Assembly (NCBI GenBank): GCA_039818825.1
Contig: JBCBTD010000033.1
Location: 1-46,077, forward strand
Direction of reading: 5' to 3'
DNA length: 46,077 nucleotides
Source of the DNA: JBCBTD01 sp039818825
Lineage (GTDB): Bacteria > Pseudomonadota > Alphaproteobacteria > Geminicoccales > Geminicoccaceae
This document shows, in pieces, positions 26,601 through 33,470 of the stretch (positions within the stretch are counted from its first letter, which is position 1; each line of letters begins with the position of its first letter). The notes under the pieces were generated by a model. That model did no database searches. It saw nothing but the letters and a program-made list of their open reading frames with translations, and had not been told where the DNA came from. The translations under genes were made by a program, and so were the position numbers.

Positions 26601-26721
26601 GCAACTCCCGCACCGGCAATTGCTGCAGGGCGGCGATGCCGAGCACGACGACCAACAGATTGACGACGGTGGCCAGCACCGGCCGGCGAACGGCAAGGTC
26701 GGAAAGCGTCACCCGACCCAC
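23599..26721 (-). CDS. RND efflux pump inner-membrane subunit (AcrB/HAE1 type)
   Basis: A proton-driven exporter of 1040 residues, the usual length. It has twelve helices in two halves, each with a large periplasmic loop. It opens with VRRPVLATVVNLLVVVLGI; helix 4 carries the proton-relay pair DD in GLVVDDAIVVLENV (around 400); a PVxxIGSF-like PVALIGSFLL lies before it. The conserved FxxAFxP-like and GLTAKNGILIVEFANQ motifs mark the second half. It starts with GTG, overlapping the membrane-fusion gene by 13 bp. Substrate is unknown. An outer-membrane channel gene is missing nearby, so a TolC-like protein encoded elsewhere is assumed. Confidence 0.95.
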   Translation of the reverse strand: MGRVTLSDLAVRRPVLATVVNLLVVVLGIAALQQLPVRELPDVDSSVVTVTTTYPGAAAAVIDTEVVEVIEGALSGIAGVERLTSSSRLGRASTVVTFVPGRNIDEAANDVRDAVGRVRAELPDDADEPRILKSDVDADPVMRIAVTSDRLSPAGITDYVERFVLDRLRTIDGVASVEIAGERRYAIRIWLDRRALAARDLTVADVEDALRRNNMELPAGEVRSVERRFAVRVDSRLGDVDAFRNLVIARVGDFPIRLADVATVEVGVADDETRVRTNDRDAIGLRIVRQPQSNTVALSAAVRAELDLLRPNLPAGMSIIIGSDDAVFIGASIRQVVIALGLSLVFVVAVIFAFLASFRATLVPAVTIPVALIGSFLLIHALGFSLNTLTLLALLLAIGLVVDDAIVVLENVQRRIELGETPLVASLRGSRQVTFAVVATSVTLIAVFVPIALLEGAIGRLFVEFGLVLAAAVVISTFVALTACPALASRLLASRAGTGGAAAGLDRLTRWLQDRYRRALNAALRAPLPLLALALVLAGGAVAIHGNIARELVPAEDQAVVFVRVVGPEGATASLTDDQARRIERLAQPLVDDGTVRTVHVIVGSRGRLNAAFLVLRLAPWDERTMTHAEVVGELAPGLRTVPGVRAFAFTPSGLGLRRSGSSALQVVIGGPDQDQVQEWAETLEDAAERNPGLRNVDLNFEQNQAQLAVDIDRQRADDLGVSVEAIAATLRTMLASREVTSWVDRGREYPVILQAREADRRTPADLQNLFVRAGDGETLVPLTALVTVAEDTAPPTLRRYDRLPSVTLSASLKEGYDLGSAIDFVEATAARTLPETARVGFTGESQRFLDASYGLVFTLVLALVIVFLVLAAQFESFVDPIVIMLSVPLALAGAVYALALAGLSLNVFSQIGMVLLIGLTAKNGILIVEFANQLRDEGKSVREAAIEASVLRLRPIVMTIVSTILGAMPLVMASGAGAESRIAIGTVIVGGLSLSSLLTLFLTPVLYDLLARATGPRNQTDRVLADDLGADAGRAGEPR

Positions 26722-27815
26722 CCGGCAGTCAGGCTGCCGCTGACGACCGCCGGCTCGTCCAGGGTCGGCGGTTGCGGCGCAACGGGGACACCGTCCGCCA
26801 GCCTGCTGGCACCACGGACCACGACGACGTCACCGGAGGCCAAGCCTCGCACGACCTCGACGATCCCGATCTCGCGCTGGCCGAGCGTGACGTCGCGGCG
26901 GACCGCGCGGCCGTCGTCGACCGTGAAGACGAACACCTCGTCGCCGGCGACCACGACCGCGCTCTCGGGCACGACGACGACGGTACGCGTCGCCAACACC
27001 ACCTCCAGGTGCATGAACATCCCGGCCGGCAGGACGAAATCCGGGTTGGGCAGGAGTGCGCGAACGGCGAAGCTCCGCGTGGTCCGGTCGATGCGGCTGT
27101 CGAGCGTGGCGATGCGGCCGTCGAACCGGCGTTCGGGAAACGCAGCGCTGGACGCGCGCACGGCTTGGCCAAGCCGGACTTGGCCGTAAAATCGCTCGGG
27201 CACCTGGAAGGCGATCTCGACCGCGGCGAGGTCGTCCAAGGTGGTGATGACCGTCTCGTCGTCGACCCGGGCGCCGACGTCGGCCCGGCGCAACCCGACG
27301 ATGCCGGTGAAGGGTGCACGGACCTGGCGGTCGGCGAGTCGGCGAACGGCGCGCTCGACGCGGGCTTGGCCGGACGCCTGCTGCGCCTCCAACTCGTCGA
27401 TCCGCGCCTGTGTCACCGCCGCGCTGGAGCGCAGCGTGCGGGCGCGCGCCAAGCCGAGTTCGGTTTCGCGCAGAAGCGCGCGCGCCTCGTCCAGGTCGGC
27501 ACGCTCCAGATCGTCGTCCAGCTCGACGAGCACGGCGCCGGCCTCGATCACCGTGCCCGGCTCGAAATTGATCACCTGGATGCGGCCGCTCGCGACGGCA
27601 ACCACTTCGATCGCCTGGCGCGCACGGGTCGTTCCGACCGCTTCGATCCGCTGGCTGAGCGGCTCGCTCACGACGGTTGCGACGGTCACCGCGATCGCCG
27701 GCGGACGGAAGTCGGCGGGCGTGGCTTGCGGCGCATAGCGCGTCCATCCGACGTAACCGGCGCCGGCCACGGTGATGATGGCCAGACTGAAGACGAGCTG
27801 GCGAAGGATCGACAT
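26709..27815 (-). CDS. RND pump membrane-fusion (periplasmic adaptor) protein
   Basis: A 368-residue HlyD/AcrA-type adaptor linking the pump to an outer-membrane channel. A signal anchor is at about 5-23 (LVFSLAIITVAGAGYVGW). Then come the lipoyl half (GRIQVINFEPGTVIEAGAVLVELD), a short helical hairpin (about 90-140), the second lipoyl half (VRAPFTGIVGLRRADVGARV) and beta-barrel/membrane-proximal strands. It lacks a lipobox. The ATG at 27815 follows GGGGAGGG with close spacing; an in-frame upstream ATG at 27848 has no ribosome-binding site. It is the first gene of the adaptor-pump-MscS-hydrolase operon. Confidence 0.92.
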   Translation of the reverse strand: MSILRQLVFSLAIITVAGAGYVGWTRYAPQATPADFRPPAIAVTVATVVSEPLSQRIEAVGTTRARQAIEVVAVASGRIQVINFEPGTVIEAGAVLVELDDDLERADLDEARALLRETELGLARARTLRSSAAVTQARIDELEAQQASGQARVERAVRRLADRQVRAPFTGIVGLRRADVGARVDDETVITTLDDLAAVEIAFQVPERFYGQVRLGQAVRASSAAFPERRFDGRIATLDSRIDRTTRSFAVRALLPNPDFVLPAGMFMHLEVVLATRTVVVVPESAVVVAGDEVFVFTVDDGRAVRRDVTLGQREIGIVEVVRGLASGDVVVVRGASRLADGVPVAPQPPTLDEPAVVSGSLTAGWVG

Positions 27816-27920
27816 CAACCCTCCCCGTGGGCCCCGAGACCACTGCAACCTACGGCCCGGCGCAGCGCTTTCAAGCGAAGCCGGTGCCGTGAGGTACCCA
27901 CTGGACCTCGCAGGTCGCCC

Positions 27921-28859
27921 TCAGGGTTCTGCCGCGACCGGGGCACGACGGCGCAACCAGCGCCAGGGACGACCGTCGATGACGGCGAGGCCAAGGGCGA
28001 TCAGTGCCATTCCGCCAAGGTGCTCCGGCCCGAGGCGCTCGTCCAGCAGGGCAACACCTAGCAAGACGGCGCTGACGGGGATCAGCAAGGTGACCAAGAG
28101 GAGGTTGGTGGCGCCTGCGGTGGCGAGAATCCGGAAGTACAGAACGTAGGCGAGCGCCGTCGACAGGGCTGCGACCCCGAGCAGTGCGCCGATCGTGGCG
28201 GCGCTCGGCATCGGCAACGTCCACGGCCGGTCGACCAGGAGCATCAGCGGCACGAGCACGGCGCTGGACGCCAGCACCTGGCCGGTCGCAGTCGCCAGCG
28301 GCGGAATCCCGAGGCGGCGGAACCGTCGGCCATAAACGCCGGCAAACGCATAGGACAACGCCGCCCCGAGGCACGCGAGCTGACCGAGCGCCGTGCTGCC
28401 CAACCCGGCCAGCACGTCGACACCCATCATCAGCGCGACGCCGAAGAAGCCCACGACGACACCGAGGAACCGTGCGCCGGTCGCCTTCTCGTCGGCGGTC
28501 AAGAGGTGCGCGACCACCACGCCGAACAGCGGCGTCGTCGCGTTGAGGATCGACGCGACGCCGGACGCCACGTGGTGCTGGCCCCAGACGATCAACGAGA
28601 ACGGGACGACGTTGTTGAGCAGGCCCATGGCGAGGAATGCCTGCCAGGCCGCCAAGTCGAGTGGCAAGGCGACGCCGACCACCCGCAACACGATCAAGAG
28701 GATCGCGCCGGCAATGGCCACCCGTGCCACCACCACGGTGAAGGTCGGCAGCTCCTGCACGGCGACGCCGTTGAAGAAGAACGAACCGCCCCAGAGGATC
28801 GAGAGCGCGACCACGAGCCCCCATTCGGTGGCAGTCATCGGCCGGTTGGCAGGGGTCAC
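27921..28859 (-). CDS. EamA-family (DMT) exporter
   Basis: A 312-residue drug/metabolite transporter with ten hydrophobic helices arranged as two EamA repeats. The first begins ALSILWGGSFFFNGVAV and the second around 160-170 (LGAALSYAFAGVYGRRFR), with the PVSAVLLGVALLDERLGP motif near the end. Relatives export amino acids, metabolites or toxic analogues. The start is GTG, with GGAG 8 nt upstream. It lies 78 bp after the aspartate dehydrogenase and 105 bp before the adaptor gene on the same strand. Its substrate is unknown. Confidence 0.9.
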   Translation of the reverse strand: MTPANRPMTATEWGLVVALSILWGGSFFFNGVAVQELPTFTVVVARVAIAGAILLIVLRVVGVALPLDLAAWQAFLAMGLLNNVVPFSLIVWGQHHVASGVASILNATTPLFGVVVAHLLTADEKATGARFLGVVVGFFGVALMMGVDVLAGLGSTALGQLACLGAALSYAFAGVYGRRFRRLGIPPLATATGQVLASSAVLVPLMLLVDRPWTLPMPSAATIGALLGVAALSTALAYVLYFRILATAGATNLLLVTLLIPVSAVLLGVALLDERLGPEHLGGMALIALGLAVIDGRPWRWLRRRAPVAAEP

Positions 28860-28937
28860 GAGTGTGCTCCACGTGGCGTGCGAGCAGACGTTTGGGCGTG
28901 AGGCGCCGACCTTGCACCCCGGATCTTGCTCTGGCGC

Positions 28938-29747
28938 TCAGGTGCCGACACGCAGTGGACTGACCAGCCCCTCCAGCGCGGCCAGAACCGACAGTGGCGT
29001 GAGCTTGCCGGTCCGCGGGTTCGCCTCGCTCGGCACGCCTTCGATGGCCAGGGTGAAGCGCGTGCTGTCGGCGTCGACATGGATGGTGTGGGTGTTGCGC
29101 GTGACACCGGGATCGGCCCAGATCTCCAGGCGCGTTCGCTCGGGTCCGACACCGGCGAGCGCCAAGGCCGCGGCGACGTTGAGGTTCGCCGGAAAGCCGA
29201 GCGCCGCCTCACGCGCGGTGCCGGTGAACACGCAGGTCGGCGTGGTCAACGCCATCACGTCGATGTCGTTGGCTTCCAGGTACGGCGCGCCGACCAGACC
29301 CCGCGGGGGTTTGCGCGTTTCCATGCGTACGTCGTGGATGGTCCCTTGCGCCGCCGCCCGAACCGCGTCCAAGCCAACCAGTGCGCCGGTCGGCACGTGA
29401 ACGCGGCCGCCGTTGGCGCGGGCCAAGTCGACCAGGTCCATGTTGGTCAGCAACGCCCCTACCGACAGCGTCATCAACGTCCGGCCGGCGGTGAGAGTCG
29501 GCACGGCAATCGACCGGAAACCGGCCGCCGGCAGACACTCGACCACGACGTCCGCGTGGTCGGCGAGGCTGGCGGCAGGCACCACTGGAACCTCGATCGA
29601 CGCCTCCGCCAGTCGTCGTGTCGCCCGCTCCAGGTCCGCCGCACTGACGGCGGCCAGGGTCAAGCCGTCGATGCCTTCCACCAAACGCACCATCACCGGC
29701 CAACCGATGGCGCCCAACCCGCCGATGCCGACCCTCATCGCGCTCAT
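28938..29747 (-). CDS. nadX: Aspartate dehydrogenase (NadX-like)
   Basis: A 269-residue NAD(P)-dependent enzyme that interconverts L-aspartate and iminoaspartate/oxaloacetate; it can feed NAD synthesis. A Rossmann motif, VGIGGLGAIG, is at 6-15. The family C-domain is clear: HVPTGALVGLDAV at 117, KPPRGL, GFPANLNVAAALALAG at 184, catalytic H220 in RNTHTI, and NPRTGKLTPLSVLAAL at the end. The first ATG (29747) and a second (29738) are both possible. No nadA or nadC gene lies in the window, so a role in NAD synthesis rather than aspartate catabolism is not established. The neighbouring exporter may be in the same transcript. Confidence 0.88.
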   Translation of the reverse strand: MSAMRVGIGGLGAIGWPVMVRLVEGIDGLTLAAVSAADLERATRRLAEASIEVPVVPAASLADHADVVVECLPAAGFRSIAVPTLTAGRTLMTLSVGALLTNMDLVDLARANGGRVHVPTGALVGLDAVRAAAQGTIHDVRMETRKPPRGLVGAPYLEANDIDVMALTTPTCVFTGTAREAALGFPANLNVAAALALAGVGPERTRLEIWADPGVTRNTHTIHVDADSTRFTLAIEGVPSEANPRTGKLTPLSVLAALEGLVSPLRVGT

Positions 29748-29829
29748 CCCGTCTTCACCCGCTCGCTCGGCAGCGTCCTAGCACGGCTGTCGGCGGACGC
29801 ACCCGGCCCGAAACGACGACCCGTGCAGC

Positions 29830-29844
29830 CCGTTCCGGGAACGG
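29830..29844. promoter_or_regulatory. 15-bp palindrome in nadX/ctrA divergent gap
   Basis: CCGTTCC-G-GGAACGG is a perfect inverted repeat with a single central base. It sits in the 210-bp gap between divergent nadX and ctrA-like genes, 83 bp from nadX and 114 bp from the ctrA start. It is a candidate operator; no known regulator can be named. Confidence 0.4.
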
Positions 29845-29913
29845 AATCGCCGACGCGACGATGAGGCGCAGGGGTTTGGCCAAATGGACCGTATGCAAGG
29901 GCCAATTCGCGCA

Positions 29914-29928
29914 TTAGTTGAAAATTCA
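29914..29928 (+). promoter_or_regulatory. Degenerate CtrA-like site upstream of ctrA
   Basis: TTAG-N7-TTCA resembles the TTAA-N7-TTAA CtrA motif at 6 of 8 positions. It lies in the AT-richest part of the gap, 30 bp before the ctrA-like start, where autoregulation would be expected. One degenerate match is weak evidence. Confidence 0.25.
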
Positions 29929-29957
29929 TCTCTCGCCCCGCGATATCGGAGACCTCG

Positions 29958-30737
29958 ATGCGCGCCTTGTTGGTCGAAGACGATCCGGTGACCGCCAAGT
30001 TGGTCGCCTCGACGATCGAGCGCGAACGCGTCGTCGTCGAGCGGGCCAGCAACGGCGAAGACGCTGTGGAGCTGGCCAAGCTCTACGACTTCGACATCGT
30101 CGTGCTCGACCTGCGGCTGCCCGACATCGACGGCTTCGAGGTGCTGCACCGGTTACGCGCCGCCGAGGTCGGGGTGCCGGTCCTGGTGCTCTCGTCGATG
30201 ACCGACAAACACGACAAGGTTCGCGCCCTCATCGCCGGTGCCGACGACTTCGTCATGAAGCCGTTCGAGCCGGAAGAGCTGTACGCCCGGTTGCAGGCCA
30301 TCGTCCGGCGCTCGAAGGGGCACGCCGCTTCGGTGATCCGCGTCGGTCGGATGAGCATCGACTTGGCCGCCCGCGCCGTCGAGATCGACGGCAAGCCGCT
30401 CCACGTCACCGGCAAAGAGTACGCGATCCTCGAACTGCTCTCGCTACGCAAGGGGATGACGCTCACCAAGGAGAACTTCCTCGATCACCTCTACGGTGGG
30501 ATGGACGAGCCGGAGCAAAAAATCATCGACGTCTTCATCTGCAAACTGCGCAAAAAGATCGCGGCGCTCGGCCACAACGACCACGGCATCGAGACGGTTT
30601 GGGGGCACGGCTACGTACTGAAAGAGCCGAAGCAAGCCACCGCCGACCTCGCCGAGGAGCCTGCGGTGTTCGTCGCCGAAGCCACGCGCGTGAGCGAACT
30701 GGAGCGGCTGGTGCTGGAACTGCTGCCGACGGCGTGA
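29958..30737 (+). CDS. ctrA: CtrA-family response regulator (divergent, with C-terminal extension)
   Basis: OmpR-class regulator of 259 residues. The receiver has D8-D9, phospho-acceptor D51 (VVLDLRLPD) and K101. The DNA-binding domain carries CtrA-specific stretches: IVRRSKGHAASVI at 115, TGKEYAILELLSLRKG at 151, FLDHLYGGMDEPE at 174 and KIIDVFICKLRKK at 188. These are near-identical to Caulobacter CtrA, master regulator of the cell cycle and flagellar genes. Differences include VWGHGYVL for VWGRGYVL, a diverged receiver, and about 35 residues after the domain ending in LLPTA, not the usual AA degradation tag. It may be the sole CtrA or a paralogue. GGAG lies 6 nt before the ATG. Confidence 0.88.
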   Translation: MRALLVEDDPVTAKLVASTIERERVVVERASNGEDAVELAKLYDFDIVVLDLRLPDIDGFEVLHRLRAAEVGVPVLVLSSMTDKHDKVRALIAGADDFVMKPFEPEELYARLQAIVRRSKGHAASVIRVGRMSIDLAARAVEIDGKPLHVTGKEYAILELLSLRKGMTLTKENFLDHLYGGMDEPEQKIIDVFICKLRKKIAALGHNDHGIETVWGHGYVLKEPKQATADLAEEPAVFVAEATRVSELERLVLELLPTA

Positions 30738-30740
30738 CGC

Positions 30741-30757
30741 CGGCGGCGCGGCCGCCG
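30741..30757. terminator. Strong hairpin between convergent ctrA and sbtB
   Basis: CGGCGGC-GCG-GCCGCCG, a perfect 7-bp GC stem with a 3-nt loop, fits between the ctrA stop (30737) and the sbtB stop (30760). ATT follows on the plus strand. It is the best bidirectional terminator candidate in the window, though without a long T-tract. Confidence 0.5.
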
Positions 30758-30759
30758 AT

Positions 30760-31083
30760 TCATGCGCTGACGACGCTGACGTCGCTCACCGCCACGCTGG
30801 CCGTGCCGGTGCGGACGAGATCGGCGGTCACCGACAAGAGCGGGTCCAGGGCGTCGGGTTCGATCAGGCAGAACACGACGACGTAACGACCGGCAGCACC
30901 GAGTTCGCCGCTACGGCTCCAGTGACCCTCGCTGGCGCTGTGACCAGCAGCGGCCGGCAACACCGTGTACGCGGTGTCGGCCAGCCCATCGAGCCGGCGG
31001 GAAAGGCGCGGCAGCACGGCCGCGTCGACGATGATCTCGACCCGCTTCTGCGGTCGAAGGGACCAGGGAACCGGTTCGGTCAC
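30760..31083 (-). CDS. sbtB: SbtB-like PII-family protein
   Basis: A 107-residue small protein with a ferredoxin-like (PII) outline: a first strand KRVEIIVDAAV, helix LPRLSRRLDGLA, TAYTVLPAAAGH in place of the T-loop base, strand RYVVVFCLIEP and a C-terminal strand. It lacks the CGPxGC R-loop found in cyanobacterial SbtB. Its GTG start overlaps the sbtA stop (GTGA), and sbtA-sbtB pairing is the classical arrangement. In cyanobacteria SbtB binds adenine nucleotides including cyclic AMP and gates bicarbonate uptake by SbtA. Identification relies on size, fold pattern and neighbour, since direct similarity is modest. Confidence 0.7.
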   Translation of the reverse strand: MTEPVPWSLRPQKRVEIIVDAAVLPRLSRRLDGLADTAYTVLPAAAGHSASEGHWSRSGELGAAGRYVVVFCLIEPDALDPLLSVTADLVRTGTASVAVSDVSVVSA

Positions 31084-32042
31084 GACAGGGCCTCCGCGAG
31101 CGCGATGTAGAGAGGAACGCCGATCGCCAGGTTGAACGGGAACGTCACGCCCAACGACAATGTCAAATAGATCGACGGCCGGGCTTCCGGCAAGGCGAGC
31201 CGCATCGCCGCGGGCACGGCGATGTAGGAGGCGCTGGCGGACAAGGTCGTGAGCAACGCGATGCCACCGGTGCTGAGGCCGATCAATGCCCCGATCGGCG
31301 CCGCGATCGCCGCTGAGACCAACGGCATGTAGAGGCCGAAGGCGATGACCCGCGGCCCGAGCACCTTGATGTTCTCGGCCAGGCCGCGACCGGCGACGAG
31401 GCCCATGTCGAGCAAGAAGATGCAGAGCACCCCCTGAAATGGATCGACCATCAGCGGAGCGACCATGGCGAGGCCCGCCTCACCGGTGACGACGCCGATC
31501 ACGAAGGCGCCGACCAAGAGCACGATCGAGCTGTTGAGCGCGATCTCGCGCCAGTCGGCGTTGCCGCCGCCATCGCCGCGTTCGGTGCCGCGCAGCAACA
31601 ACAATGCGGTGATGATCGCCGGCGCTTCCATCACCGCGGCGACCGCGACCATGTAGCCTTCGAACGCGATGCCGAGGTTGCTCAAGGCCTGGCTGGCGGC
31701 AACGAAGGTGACGATGCTGATCGAGCCGTAGTGGGCCGCCACGGCCGCAGCTTCTATCGGCGGCAGCCCGGTGGTCCGGCGTAGCAGGAAGAACGCGATC
31801 ACCGGCAGGCCGGCCGACAGCACCGCACCGGCCAACAGCGCGCTGACCAGCGTGACGTCGAGGCCGTGGGCCGCCACGCCGACGCCGCCTTTGAAGCCGA
31901 TCGAGACGATCAAGAAGATGGCAAGGCCCTTGGCGATGGCCTCCGGGAACGTCAGATCGACCCGCAACAAGGCGGCGACCAAGCCTAGAACGAAGAAGAG
32001 GATCATCGGCGACAAGAGGTTCGCCGCGGCGAGATCGAGCAT
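31080..32042 (-). CDS. sbtA: Sodium-dependent bicarbonate transporter SbtA family
   Basis: A 320-residue inner-membrane protein with about ten helices. It matches the SbtA family (PF05982): an N-terminal LSPMILFFVLGLVAALLR, LTFPEAIAKGLAIFLIVSIG, AHYGSISIVTFVAA, EAPAIITALLLL, GVLCIFLLDMGLVAGR and SASASYIAVPAAMRLALPEA. In cyanobacteria SbtA imports bicarbonate with sodium. The ATG at 32042 matches the family N-terminus; an in-frame GTG at 32054 is possible. sbtB follows with a 4-bp overlap. No RuBisCO or carboxysome genes are in the window, so here it may supply bicarbonate to anaplerotic carboxylases, or carry another anion. Confidence 0.9.
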   Translation of the reverse strand: MLDLAAANLLSPMILFFVLGLVAALLRVDLTFPEAIAKGLAIFLIVSIGFKGGVGVAAHGLDVTLVSALLAGAVLSAGLPVIAFFLLRRTTGLPPIEAAAVAAHYGSISIVTFVAASQALSNLGIAFEGYMVAVAAVMEAPAIITALLLLRGTERGDGGGNADWREIALNSSIVLLVGAFVIGVVTGEAGLAMVAPLMVDPFQGVLCIFLLDMGLVAGRGLAENIKVLGPRVIAFGLYMPLVSAAIAAPIGALIGLSTGGIALLTTLSASASYIAVPAAMRLALPEARPSIYLTLSLGVTFPFNLAIGVPLYIALAEALS

Positions 32043-32051
32043 TCTTTTTTG

Positions 32052-32120
32052 CACCGCACAATGAAGCTGCGGCGAGCGCTACCGGCTCCGACGCCGCCGG
32101 GCAAGCATTAGTGTGCGGTG
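32052..32120. repeat. Widely spaced inverted repeat at sbtA 5' end
   Basis: CACCGCACA (32052-32060) and TGTGCGGTG (32112-32120) are perfect 9-bp inverted arms separated by 51 bp. The near arm ends 10 bp from the sbtA ATG. They could be paired operators or the base of a 5'-leader structure. Region 32055-32165 has no other gene. Confidence 0.4.
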
Positions 32121-32165
32121 AACGTCGAACCATGGGGCGGCGGGCAGACGGCGCGGCCGGAGGCC

Positions 32166-33470
32166 TCAGCGCGGCTCCCTGAACGCCTCGGCGCCAACCC
32201 GGGCGAAAGGCTCGACGATGCTGTCGAGCAGCTTCGACCGGCCGACTGCCAGGTCGACCTCCGCCTCCATGCCCGGCAGCAGCGGCAGAGTACCCGCCGC
32301 ATCGAGGCTTGCTCTCTCCGGCTCGATCACCACCGCGAAGTAGGGAACCTGCTCCGCGGTCAGCAACGTGTCAGCCGAGATTTGTCGGATCTGGCCGCCA
32401 ACCGTCCCGAAGCGGAAGTGGTCGTAGGCGGTGATCTTCAGCCGCGCCTCTTGCCCGAGCGTTACCAACCCGCGATCGGCCGCACGGAGGCGCGCCTCGA
32501 CGCGGACGCCGGCGGCGGCAGGGACGATCTCCAAGAGAGGAGCACCGGGGACCACGACGCCGCCGACGGTTTCGAGGGCGAGGTTCTTGACCGTACCGTC
32601 CAGCGGCGCCCTGACGACGGTTCGGGCGCGCTGTTCGCTGGCCGCGCGTACCTGCTCGTCGATTTGCGCAAGCATCGCGCCCGCCTCTGCCCGTTCGTCG
32701 AGTAGCCGGCGACGATGCGTGAGCATCGTCGCGTCCAAGGCGGCTCCAGCTTCGGCAAGTGCCGCCTCGGCGCGCTCGCTCGCCGGTTCGAGGGTCGACA
32801 GTTCCCCTTCGAGACGCCGGACCTCTCGCTGCCGGGTGACGTGCTCGAGCTGCGAGACCAGCCGATCCTTGGCCAGCGCCGCACTCGTCCGGAGGGTTTC
32901 TCGGGCGAGTTCCAAGTCGCGGCGCAGCGCCTCCGCCGTCGCCGCCAATTCGTCGATCTCCAACTCGCGCTGCAGCACGCGAGCCATGAGCTTGGCGCGC
33001 TCCCGCCGGTGTTCCGCACGTCGGGCTTCCAGCACGCGCGCCTGGTCCGCAGCCAACTCTGGCAGCTGCGCCGCCACCGAGGGCATCACGAGGTCGGTGC
33101 CGGCGAGTTCGGCATCGAGCCGCGCCGCGATCAACGCCCATGAGGCGCGGCGAGCCTCCAGCTCTTCCTTGTTCAAGGCCGTCGTCGGCAACCGCACCTG
33201 GAACAACGGCGCGCCGGCTCGCACGCGCTGACCCTCACCGACATGGACCGCTTCGACGATCCCACCGTCCAAGTGCTGAACGATCTGCACCGGCAGTTGC
33301 GGCACGACTTCACCGGCGGCACGCACCAGCCGATCCACCTCGGCCGTCGAGGCCCAGGCGACGAAAGCACCGAGCGTCGTCAGTAAAAGCGCGGAGAGGA
33401 TCAGCCACGGCCGCCCACCGGTGCGCCGCACCAGCTCGTCGAGCGTGGCGTCGGGTCCGCGTCCGGTCAT
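32166..33470 (-). CDS. Type I secretion membrane-fusion protein (HlyD family)
   Basis: A 434-residue adaptor of type I secretion systems. The cytosolic N-tail is followed by a transmembrane helix at about 21-40 (WLILSALLLTTLGAFVAW), the HlyD lipoyl-like segment (IVQHLDGGIVEAVHVGEGQRV), a long coiled coil (about 105-285, rich in Leu/Glu/Arg/Ala), the return strand (RTVVRAPLDGTVKNL) and C-terminal barrel with GQEARLKITAYDHFRFGT, a motif typical of HlyD/PrtE proteins. The ATG at 33470 overlaps the exporter's stop (ATGA). It should span the periplasm and recruit a TolC-like channel, which is not encoded here. Confidence 0.93.
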   Translation of the reverse strand: MTGRGPDATLDELVRRTGGRPWLILSALLLTTLGAFVAWASTAEVDRLVRAAGEVVPQLPVQIVQHLDGGIVEAVHVGEGQRVRAGAPLFQVRLPTTALNKEELEARRASWALIAARLDAELAGTDLVMPSVAAQLPELAADQARVLEARRAEHRRERAKLMARVLQRELEIDELAATAEALRRDLELARETLRTSAALAKDRLVSQLEHVTRQREVRRLEGELSTLEPASERAEAALAEAGAALDATMLTHRRRLLDERAEAGAMLAQIDEQVRAASEQRARTVVRAPLDGTVKNLALETVGGVVVPGAPLLEIVPAAAGVRVEARLRAADRGLVTLGQEARLKITAYDHFRFGTVGGQIRQISADTLLTAEQVPYFAVVIEPERASLDAAGTLPLLPGMEAEVDLAVGRSKLLDSIVEPFARVGAEAFREPR

